Positions 27,201-39,200 of a stretch of 64,000 nt of DNA are shown here, piece after piece. Position numbers and translations under genes: made by a program. Source of the DNA: Larimichthys crocea (lineage: Eukaryota > Chordata > Actinopteri > Sciaenidae); NCBI RefSeq assembly GCF_000972845.2, contig NC_040016.1, forward strand, positions 9,568,701 through 9,632,700. Direction: 5' to 3'. Under the pieces are notes generated by a model. It made no database searches. It was not told the origin of the DNA and saw only the letters and a program-made list of their open reading frames with translations. How positions within the stretch are numbered: position 1 is the stretch's first letter; each line of letters begins with the position of its first letter.

Positions 27201-30200
27201 TGATTACTTTAATGGAGGCTGTTTGCCTAAATCGTGGTTCTGCATGAAATATCCCTCTTTGAAGCTGGCTCATACATACCTTAAACATTGAGAAACATTG
27301 TATATATTGTTGCACTGCCTGCTTATATTGACTAGCCTGTCTTTAAAAGCAATGAACTCAATATGATTTAAGCTCTGCCAAACAGCAGGACTCGACAGAG
27401 AAGCCCTAAATCGAACCATGGTGTGCGCCACTCTAGCAGAAAGGAAAAAGTAACCCTGAAGAGATGTCCAATATTCGTTTTTTAAGTGCTATGGGGACAG
27501 TAAAAAGGAAAAAAGCTCGAACTTTTTAAGCGAACACAAAATTGATCAATTCAACTAGAGTTCTGAGCCAAAATCATACTTTGGAGCGAAGTGGTCCATC
27601 TCTCTGGTATAACATTTTGCATCTCTTTTCATCTGATGTGTATTCAAGAAACGCATACACTTTAGTACATCTTTTTCCACAGCAGATAGCATTCATCCAT
27701 TTTTGGACACAGTTTAGCCATTTGTACGGGTTATGTTTTCAGCAACCAAAGCTGATTGTAATAAAATGTGCCCTTTTCTTCCGATAAACAATGTTCTGGA
27801 TTTAAACCAAATGTACTCTAAAGACTTGATTTTTTAATTAAATCCTCAGAGCACAACATTTCTTTGGTGGTTTTTGTTGATTTTTCCACACACGGTGAAG
27901 GCTTTGTATTTCATGGTGGTTAAGAAAAGGCAGGCTTGAGTTTATCCCTCAGCAAAGCCAAGTCTTAACGTTTAACATTGTTTAAATGCACCTTTTAACA
28001 AAAAATATACGGTGATACAAAACAGCTTCATCGGTTTACTTTGGTTGACTGATTTTAGCTGTCGGCTTGATGAGTCGGACCAAGTTGTCAACACATTGTT
28101 CGAAAAAAAAAAAGGTTTTTAAAAAAATCACTTACTATAATTTGAATGCATTTCATCAATCTCCTTCTCAGATTGATTCTTTGAAAAAACCATGACCTGC
28201 AAGAGAGTTGGATTGACAAGGACATATGGCAATATTACAGCAATTATTGGAAAGCAATTGCTGTAAACTTGATTTAAGGCAGCAATTAATAACCGTTTTC
28301 CCACTGTAAATAGAAAGTCCAAATTAGTCTGTGACATTTTCATTCTAACATTTTTACTCTCATTGTTTCTCAACTAAATGCCCTCGATTTATCCTTAAAG
28401 CCAAACAAACACTTGACTACGTTTTCTATTTCAACCTACCTCCAGGCTTTCATGGCAAATAATAACCACCAACAGTCAATAAAAGGGAGCACTCCCCATC
28501 AAAACATTGATCTACAGCACCACTAGAGGTAAAAAAGAATATTCCACAGGGTATAATTAACAAGAAAAATAATGAAACTATTCAAGTTAGTACATACGGG
28601 TTTGGTTTTGCCCTGGAGTTGATTCCTGATCTTCTCATTGGCCTCCAACTCTTTGGCAATATCTTCAGCTGTTGACCGAGAAAAGAAAAAACTTTATTAC
28701 CCTTGAGATCACTGATATGATTGTGCCATCAAACACATAAAAAAAGGTTTTGACCCATGAGGACACTGCTCAAAATTGAGGCATTACTGGAGAAGCCAAT
28801 AAAGAAAAACACAACCTGTAACCTCAAATGTGTTTATATATGTTATACGTTCCTGTCTCATAAAGAAAAGGTCATTTGGTGGTTTGCTTCATGTGCACAT
28901 TTGTTGGCGCATTTACTCTCCTACTTAGTTTTCTTACTCTGCATCATTGTGTTATCACAGCACTTCAGTGGAGTTTTTAAAATAATCCAATTGGTTTTTA
29001 TTCGCTCCAGTGATGCAGACACAAGAACCAGCAGCACATGCTACTCGCCCATGACTGCCAACATTAAATACAGTATCACCATTATGGAATAATAAACCAA
29101 GAAACCTCACCTGATTTGGGGTTTAGGGAATCACACTGGGCGTTGTATCTGTGGACAAACTCCTGGTGTCTTTTGATGAGCTGGTCTCGAGAGCCCTGCA
29201 CTGAGAGGTGACACTCCTTAAGCCTTCTTTTCAGCTCATGCATGGAAAGCAGGTTGTACACCAGCTTTGCCATCGGACGCCTCGCCTTGCCAAGGGAGCT
29301 GCAATAGACACGTCGACTAGTTTATTTCACTCATCAGCAGATATTACCTGATGATGCCTGACGGGGGGTGATTATGTGCTCAGCTGTAATAAACTTCTAC
29401 TTGGACATCATAAGAAGAAAAGAATGATAGAAATCATCAAATGTATCACACATCATCCATAGTCCTGTTTTACATCATACAATGACATCAGATGTTTTTC
29501 TTTTTGCTATGCCCTATTTTTGGTCTCGAATAAAAAGACATTAAATGTAAGTTATGAAGTTTGGTAGCAAGAGGAAATCCTCCTCATGCAGACTGGCTAC
29601 ATGAGGAAAGAATATTAAAACTTCTGCTATTCATCATTATGACATCAAGGTCTTCACCAGATTAAGATTTTACACTGCTACACAAGTATGACCTAATATT
29701 ACCAGAACTTCATAACTGCTGCTAGCGTCGTTAATTACTCTGGAGTGAGTAAGTTTCAAAGGCTACTCAAAAAGGAGCAGTCTATGGCTGTCAAAAATAT
29801 TGATACTTTTTCAACACCGCGCGGTTGAAGCGATATAATCATCATTACTTACACATTTGATGGTGTTCAAAGTGACATAGTTATTCAATGAAACTGATAT
29901 ACAATCAGAACAAAGACATCTGTAATTCATTACAAGAAAAAAAATTCGCCCTCGTCCTTTTATGCAGTCTGCTGGTCACACATGTTTTGCAGCAGAGACA
30001 GAGAGAAAGAGAAACGTTATCTGGTATTATGACATGAACACACTGTTCTGGTACATGCCTGTATCTTTCAAGCACAGACCAGGTAAAATGACACTGAGAA
30101 CAACTGATTGGTGCTGACGTCATTCAGTAAATTTGGTGACTTTGGGTGACTTTATAAAAAAAGTACTGCTATTCCTATATGAGACAGAGACTGAGAAACA

Positions 30201-33200
30201 GAGAGAGGCATGCCAAGCTGGTGTGTATGTGCAATAACAGACAGAGTGTATGTGTGAGCAGGTTAAAGAAGCTTGTGAGGAGAATTAAAATGATGACATA
30301 AGAAATAACCTACGTAGAAGAAATATGGAAATGTATTCAATTAAAATATAAAAAACCCACCCAAGTTACACTGGGGTCATTCCGTGGGAAACACCGCAAA
30401 TGGATCTTCAACATGTATTCACTCATTTATTCTCTACAAGCACTGGGCAGGTTGTTAATTTAAAAAAAAAAAAGAAAGAAGAAGAACTGACTTTTTTTTT
30501 TGCTGTAATAATTTTTTTTATATTGTATCGAAGTTTAAAATTCATCAGTCCCTCAAATTGTGTCACAGATCGAGTCATCTGCAAGATTTAGTGAATGGTT
30601 TAGGTGTAAAAGGTCTTCAAGTTTCAATTATGAAATCCATCTAGAAATAAATGCAGAGGCACTTTCAGTAAAAAAATTGATCTTCTTAAGCGGTGGAAAG
30701 AATGGACAGCAGAAAGACCCACATATTCAGTTTAACTCAGATCTGCACTTAAACCCACAGTGAGGCGGCATAGGTCAGGTTTCATCTCTACATACCACAA
30801 GGACTATATAAACCTGAATATTTCTTCTTCTTACATCGTCTCAGAATCCAAACCCACTACATATGTGAGCGTATCCATCCCTATATAGATAAATCTTAAA
30901 CACATTTTTCTTGACATGAGCCTTGATGTGTAACCAGGATGTTTCAAGTGCTGCGTGCGGTAACAGTTGTTGAAATAGTTCCAACACATGCAACTGCTCT
31001 TAAAACCTCTGCTTCTCCCGACATTTTGTTTACATTTAAAACCCACAACACTCGGGAAAAAAAATAAAAATCGCACTTTGGTGCCCGCCTTAGTAAGAAA
31101 AGAAAAAAATAGACGCCGTGACAAAGATCAATGCACACTGCACCACTTCTCTCATCTTTCTAATCTTGAGAAAAATCTCTGTCTTTAACATTCATCACAC
31201 CTCCCCTATAGAGCATTAAAGCTTGAGCAAACAGCAGCGGAGATCCTTCATTTAGGTGATCAGTTAAGTGGGTGTTTTACCTCCTCAAGCTTTCCTTCTT
31301 CTCTCCTCGGGAAAGGCACGCGTCCAGATGTTTGTTGATGAACTGCTGCGACACGCCTACGGAACACACAGGGCAATCCACTGCAAAAAAAAAATACACA
31401 CATTATTATTATTATTAATAGCTTGATGAGAAAAGAAACCAATGTTTTGGTCCTATGACTCACTGCCAATTCAAACCATTCCCCTAGCCGCCAAAATCAA
31501 TTACATTGATATGGTCCTTAAGCAGTCCTTTGCCTTAAAGGCATATGTTATCACTGGATACTGCCTAAAGTATAGAGAGTGTATAGAGTTTTGGGGTACA
31601 AGGACATGTTGACTAAAGGTGCTGCAGGTCGACTAAATTCTGTTTTTGCTGCTTGTCTGTTGTATGTTGGTTAGATAGTTAGCTTCAGTCAAGTGAGTAA
31701 CACATGGCCTCACTGCTCTGATGTCGAGCTGCCTGAAAAGTTTAGTGCCTGTTATGGAATTTTCTATCCTTAGGTTACACGAGGTCACGTGTGGGCCTTG
31801 AGGTCCTCGGCAGTATTAGTGATTTGGCTTTGGTTGGGAACAGCAGGTGCCAGTCTATCTCAACACTGTGGTGACCAGGGCCGAAGAGACCTATTGCTGC
31901 TTTCCTAGTCATAATAGATAGCTTGCTGTTGACGGTCCAATCTGTGCAAACATCTGTGTCTCAGACTAGAATATGCTGATAATAACACCTGCATGAATAA
32001 ATACATTCTCTTTGACTAATTCTGCGCGTATAGTATTTGTGGTGTTATCTTGGGGTTTAAAGTCGATCCACCAGGATGAGTTGGGCAGAAAGTGAGACAG
32101 ACTCAGGCACTTCTGATGAACTATGAGAGTGTCTCTAATTCTTCTTGGCCAAGTGTCAATAAATAATACAGCATAAGACATCAGAGGCTCCTGAACACTT
32201 TCTTCCCTCCTGACCTCACCATTGACCTTTGACTCCAGCAATTTCTCCACAGCACTGCCGTGACAACTTCATAGATGTGTAGAAAGGGAAATAAATGGGC
32301 AAGGTGATTTATGACTCGTAACAGGTTAATATGACCTAGTTATGTTGAGTGGGTCACAGTTACCGTAACTGTTGACTGATACAAGCGTTGAACACAAAGC
32401 CTTTTAAATATGCAGGAAAGGCTACATGTGTAATTCACATTAGGTGGCAAACATCACATTTCTGTGGAGCTTGAATTATTACATGAAATAAACATAAATC
32501 CCATATGTCAGTTGTCATTCTTCATTGTTTTTCTCCGCTTGAGTTTAGTCTAATGCTCATTTAATTAGGTCAACGCTGTAATGGCACCTGGCTGAAGAAT
32601 TAGAGCCACTAGCTGTTTATCCTGATGAACCAAATATGACATTGCATGATGGTAATGGATGGAAATGCAAATCTTTCCTCTTTTTTTCTTGAATTTTGAT
32701 TAAAATTTGCATTGCATTTGTATGGAAGCCTGACGATTCTGTCTGTATGTGGAGCACGTGTTCAGACTGCTGCAGCTTTTAGATTCTTTGCCTGTAGATC
32801 AACACGTCTAAATCTAATCTAATCATCTCAAGTTTATTTTGAAAGAGATTTGCAGGTATAGAACTGATCAAACTATAAACCAAACAAGTCTCCCATGTGG
32901 AGATTCTGTAGCCATGTAACCATAAGTGCATTCATACTGGACAGCATTCTTAATCTACAAGTGGGAAGGCCTCACCTTTGATTACAGGCTTTACGTCTTG
33001 TGGTGGTGACGAGGAATGTGCCTTCTCATCCCAACTGCTATTAGTGTGCGCGCCCGTGTCCTCCTGTTTGGCTGACATCAGACTGTGAATGGATGCCACC
33101 TTCACATCCATCGGCTCTTCCTTCACAACCACGGGAAGCTGAGCGGCTGCTGAATGTAGGTCGGCGTCATTTGCATTGTGGGTGCGTGCAGTCTGCATTT

Positions 33201-36200
33201 CCCCCCGCTGAACGCGCTGAGCAACAGAACTGTCATGCTGGCTTTCTTTTGCGGGAGATGCTTTTGGCCTCTTTTGGAAAAAGTGATTTAAAACTGAGCT
33301 GGTACACTTCTGCCCCCTCTCTTTAGGAGTTCTGCATTTGACAGCTGAAGCTGGAGTCTTTGGTGAAATCGGAGGAGAGTCAAAAGTTACTTTTGACAAC
33401 TGCTGCCTAAAAAAAAAAAGAAAGAAAGGCAAAATGCATGAGAATGAAAGAGATGCTGCACATGATTTAGACATGCAGACAGACAAACAAAACTATAAAG
33501 TATAAAGAATGTCTGTAAATAAAGTATAGTCAGTACAGTGGAGGTTCCATATTGAGCCCAACATATAAAGAGAAGTGCGATATGTGCCAATAAATCCAGC
33601 TGAAAGTAAAACGAGCCCTTTTGACTCACTGCACCTGCTCAATTATCTCACTCCTCCTCTACTGAGCGAGAAGAAGTAGACACTTTGGATACAGTCTTGG
33701 AAATGTGGAAAGCAAACAAATTGTAGCTGGGCCATTACTTGGCAATAAAATGGAACCAATGAGGTGTGTGATGTTCTGCCTTCCGTATCTAAAACTTATT
33801 TGTGCTTACTAGACTAGACCAGGTTCGCAGACATGCACGCACACGCATGCCAAAGGCACAAATATCTTGAAGAAATATGCTCGCCCACCACCGTTAATCT
33901 GTAGCACTGCATACAGCCAGGTATCCGGAATACTTGTCACTTTGTATTGCAGCAAATTATTTTGATTATTGGTACATTTGGAGATGGTAAGAATCATAAA
34001 AGTTGCTAGTTTCATATTTTTATTGAACCTAGTCCCACATGTAAAGTTGTATCTTATTGTATACTTTCTCATGATAACTGCACTGTTACTCAACACAAGC
34101 TGGATGATTTAAATGTACCCTGACTTCATATTATACCCATTAGTTTTAACGGTTTCTGCCTCATTTGAGCTGACGGGTTTTTCCATCACTTTAGTAGGCC
34201 TGTGTCAAATGGTTCTAAATACAACTGAACCGCAGCGGTTTTACTAGCTGTTGCCATAGATAAACACACAGTCTCAAGGATCAGACTGTGTTTTTTTTAG
34301 AGATTTATTATATATTTAGTCCAGACATTACACCATAGTTGCATCATGAGAGGCTTTCGCGTGCAAATTTTGTGATTTAGACTGCTGCATGGCAATTTTC
34401 GTTACTTCTATTCATCTTTTCTTTTGATCGCAACATTGAAGTTACGGGCATGCACTGTAACCGTTCGGCTAATAAAATTTAGGCATGTTTACTTCAGATG
34501 ACAAAAACACAACCACAAAAGAAGTCTTAAGAGCTAAAGGAACTCAATTTCAAGTGACTGTTTTTAGTCAAGTAACACATAAAAAGAAACACCTCTTTAA
34601 ATAATGTTTTATCTCCCAGGTATTTAAATGTTTTGATTAATATTACCATTATCAGCCAATGCTTTAAGAATTTAATGGAAAGGACAGTAACTGAGCGCCC
34701 ATTCCAATTAATACTGCCTTATTTCAGCATTGGCACCAGGCCATAAAACATTTTTGATAACCACTCTTCAAATATAAAATGCAGGAAACTTTGTCTGTTA
34801 GAAGTCTTGTTGATCTTCCAGGTCTACACCTGCAAGAGCCAAAGCAAATCAATACCAACTGCTTAAATTAAAACACGTTAATTGAATTTAAATTGTTCCA
34901 TCATATTGATTTCCACTTCCACCTAAAGAATAACCTTTTCTAACTAGAAACGGGTGTTAAGTGCAAGGATAGCTTGATGTTAATGACCTTAAAAAACACA
35001 TATTTGTTGGCACACACCACATAATGATTATTTTAACCACAATATATCATATATCTCAATAGTTCCACTATTGACTAAGTAAGCATACAATACTTTGATG
35101 ACAATGAGAAATATACTGTATAATCAAAACATATTTTGAGCTTATTGTGTTTAAAACACATAAATATGATATAAAGTTGGATAAAGTATGACGACACTGA
35201 CATCACAAAATAAAACCACTAAGGTCAAGAAGAAAATGTGCACTGTATCCACAAAGGGCACTGTGCACTTTGTGATTAAATTATAGCAGCGTCTGATGTC
35301 TCAGTGTACAAGCTCCACTTCTACCTGAATAAATGATTTTACTGGCTGAAAAGAGAAACTATAGCTGGTTACTGTGATGATATAAATGTGTGGCACTGTG
35401 ATAACAGCTAATGGTTTGCTAGAGAAATAGGCCCAACGAGTATAATGGTTGTAAATTAGTGCCATCAGCCAAACAGCTTTTCCAGTGCAGCATTTTCCAC
35501 AGTTTCACAGTGAGAAATGTGAGTGGCCCATTCAAAGACGCAATCCTCGCTAAAGCAGAAAAAAACGTCGAAACCCACATGAATAGATGCCAAAGAAATC
35601 TAAATATTCTTCCCTGTGTGATTCTGTGTAGACAAGCGCTTGAGACAAGTCTTTTGTTACATAACAGCGAGGTCGCTTTATAACTGAGTCACCTATCAAG
35701 GAATCCCATTTTTCAGATGCTCATCACCAGACGACAGGAAATTAAAAAACGGAGGAAAGAGCGGCGGTGTAAAGCCACTCACTCGCAACAGCGGTGACAA
35801 TAACAGGGTCTGCGTTTTGGAAGAGAGACCTTTCAGAGTGTTGATAACACTGAGGTGATTGATGAAAGGGAGAAACGTTGCGGCTTATTGGCCAATAACA
35901 GCACTCAGACCTTATAATGACATTAGACCAGACACTGACGACACAATTCGGATGGTTTCAGTATGGGTTTGTCTCGACAGATATATATAGGCATAACTCA
36001 CACTAAAACATGGATCCTGAAACTGGTATTTCGTCAGTGAAACAGAAAGACTAACATACAGAGGATACAGAGTGGGGACTGCATGCTAAGAAAGAGGTTA
36101 TGGCTTTAAACTGACAGGGATAAATGATCCTAGAGAACGGGATGACGTACTGTATTTTGATATCGTAGATTTCAGGTAATTTCTCTTTACAGAACAATTG

Positions 36201-39200
36201 GGGCTGTGCAGGAAAATAGGTCGACATTAATCAGTCTACCTAAGACAACCAATGAGTGCAAGCATGTGGCTAGCTGCACCCATGTGACCAGAGCTACCAG
36301 TAACAGACTTGCTCAACAGAGACAAAGCTTTCGTCGCCAAAACTGGGAAGGAAACAATTGAAGAGTTTCCAGTTTCCAGTTTTTTATGGTTGCTCGGGAC
36401 ATTTTCAACATGTTTTTAAGTGATTCACTAGAGTTTGTTTCATTACTGAGGTGAATTAAAGGAGGACCGTTGTTTCAGGTAAGTGCTGTTTGTTAGCAGG
36501 CATTCACTCCATCAACTACTTTGGATTTAGAAAAACCCAGAAAATTGGTCTGTGCTGAAATCTCCAAACTTTTGTTATCGCAATACCACCAAGAACAGGA
36601 TGCTCCGCTGATAAAAGTCACAGGAGACCAAAATAAATTAATTTAAAGTACCAAGAAATGTCCTTCATACCAGCTCTGGACATTGCTCCCTATACCTACA
36701 TCCTGATGTAATGAAAACATTTCAGCCCTGAAGCTACGGAACACACACGGTGTGTAATACACGGAGAACGGCGAATGACCTCAGCTGATGAAAACAAAAT
36801 CCCCATTTGATTTACAGAAAATCCTTAAATCAGAAGCAGATTACCGGGAGGCAATTATAAGTGTTTCAGTAATGCTGGCAAATTGAGGTGAACTGAAATT
36901 GGTTCCCTTGTGGACAAACGGTAATCTTGTCAATAAAGATGTTTTCCTCTTCGCTTCTTTAGAAACATCACGATACAAACTGCGGCGATGCGCGGGGGGA
37001 CACACCTACGTTTGAGAGGTCTTACAAGGATTGTGGAGCGAGTCTGATTTCCTGCTTTACCGTTTTCATTTTTCTTTTGGTCCATCTCTGAGGGCAAAAG
37101 TAATTGTTTAGATCTGTCTGTGCTTGTGTTCAAAAGGCCCCCCCAAAGTACTTGGATTTAATAGCAAATAGACCAACAAGCCAGCTCTAGCATCAAAGAT
37201 CCATGACTGCTCGCATGTTTGTGTGTACAAATGTGGTTAGGGCAAGTAGTAAAACAGCATTATAGTTAATATGCATATTGAATCACGCTCATTCTCAATT
37301 AGCGACTTGTGATGCCCAGGTCCATTAACAGAGATGGTTCTGATATTTTTACTCACACACAGTTTACTTCTGTTGTACATTACCTTGTAGCTTTAAAGGT
37401 TGCGACCAAGTCGTCCAATAAACGGTTGTTTCTTAGATCTTGTTCTGTTGTTTGCTAAAAGAAAAGAGTAAGAGGCAAGATGTGAAGGAAATCTGCCTCT
37501 GCAATAAATAAAGTGATGAATGATCTTTATGGAGGCAATGAGCCTGATGAGGGCATAGTCAGGCATTTATAAGTCTAGTTCATACTTACTGTATTGCAAA
37601 GTGGACACTGCAACTTATAGGAAAGAAATTTTCTGATGCACAAGGAGCAAACTGCAAAATGAAATGTAAACAAAGAATATGTTAGATTTAATCTACAGGT
37701 AGATAATTCCCTACTGAACAATCCACGTAAGAGAGTGTGCACGACTGTAATCCACATCTGAGGAGTGTGGATAGCTGCTGTCGCTCAAATACAAAAAAAA
37801 ACAAAAGCCTGCAAAGTCTATGGACACAAACAGATGCAGGCAAAGATGCCTTCACATAAAATAAACTTGCTTTAACTTAAGTAAGGAAAGCTATTCGGTG
37901 TCATTATCACAGAGACAAGAGGGATAAAGATATCAACACTAACATAACTAACACACATAGTGTAAGAATTTAATTATCATTCAACTCTCGCTGCTTTAAA
38001 ATGAAGTTCAAAAGTACCACTCTGGATCTCAGGAGCTGCATTTCACTTGTTTGAGTCGCTCACTGCTTTTTTTTTATATTCAAAAAAAGTTGTCATTTTC
38101 GGAAACCCTTAAATCAGAAGCAGATTACGCGGCAATTATAAGTGTTTCAGTAATGCTGGCAAATTGAGGTGAACTGAAATTGGTTCCCTTGTGGACCAAC
38201 GGTAATCTTGTCAATAAGTGTTTTCCTCTTCGCTTCTTTAGAAAACATCACGATACAAACTGCAGCGATGGCGGGGGACACACTATGTTTAGAGGAGTCT
38301 TACAAGGATTGTGGAGCGAGTCTGATTTCCTGCTCTACCGTTTTCATTTTCTTTTGGTCCATCTCTGAGGGCAAAAGTAATTGTTTAGACTGTCTGTGCT
38401 TGTGTTCAAAAGGCCCCCCCCAAGTACTTGGATTAATAGCAAATAGACCAACAAGCCAGCTCTAGCATCAAGATCCATGACTGCTCGCATGTTGTGTGTG
38501 ACAAATGTGGTTAGGGCAAGTAGTAAAACAGCCTTATAGTTATATGCATATTGAATCACCCTCATTCTCAATTAGCGACTTGTGATGCCCAGGTCCATTA
38601 ACAGAGAAGGTACTTTACTCACACCCAGTTTACTTCTGTTGTACATTCCTTGTAGCTTTAAGGTTGCGACCAAGTCGTCCAATAAACGGTTGTTTCTTAG
38701 ATCTTGTTCTGTTGTTTGCTAAAAGAAAAGAGTAAGAGGCAAGATGTGAAGGAAATCTGCCTCTGCAAATAAATAGTGATGAAGTGATCTTATGGAGGCA
38801 ATGAGCCTGTGAAGGGCATAATCATGCATTTATAAGTCTAGTTCATCTTACTGTATTGCAAAGTGGACACTGCAACTTATAGGAAAGAATTTTCTGATGC
38901 ACAAGGAGCAAACTGCAAATGAAATGTAAACAAAGAATATGTTAGATTTAATCTACAGGTAGATAACTCCCTGCTGTCGCTCATCAAATCTGAACANNNN
39001 NNNNNNATCCACGTAAGAGAGTGTGCACAACTGTAATCCACATCTGAGGAGTGCAGATAGCTGCTGTCGCTCAAATACAAAAAAAAAAAGCCTGCAAAGT
39101 CTATGGACACAAACAGATGCAGGCAAAGATGCCTTCACATAAAATAAACTTGCTTTAACTTAAGTAAGGAAAGCTATTCGGTGTCATTATCACAGAGACA

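Larger units (their letters stand above)
36818..38098. repeat. rad18: Tandem duplication, left unit (intact rad18 exons 3-4)
   Basis: A ~1.28 kb unit that begins 'aaatccttaaatcagaagca' and ends near 'aaaaaaagttgtcat'. It is followed at once by a near-identical second unit. It carries intact exon 4 (37384-37454) and exon 3 (37590-37651). Differences from the right unit are scattered small indels, many in homopolymers, plus a few substitutions. Confidence 0.9.
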
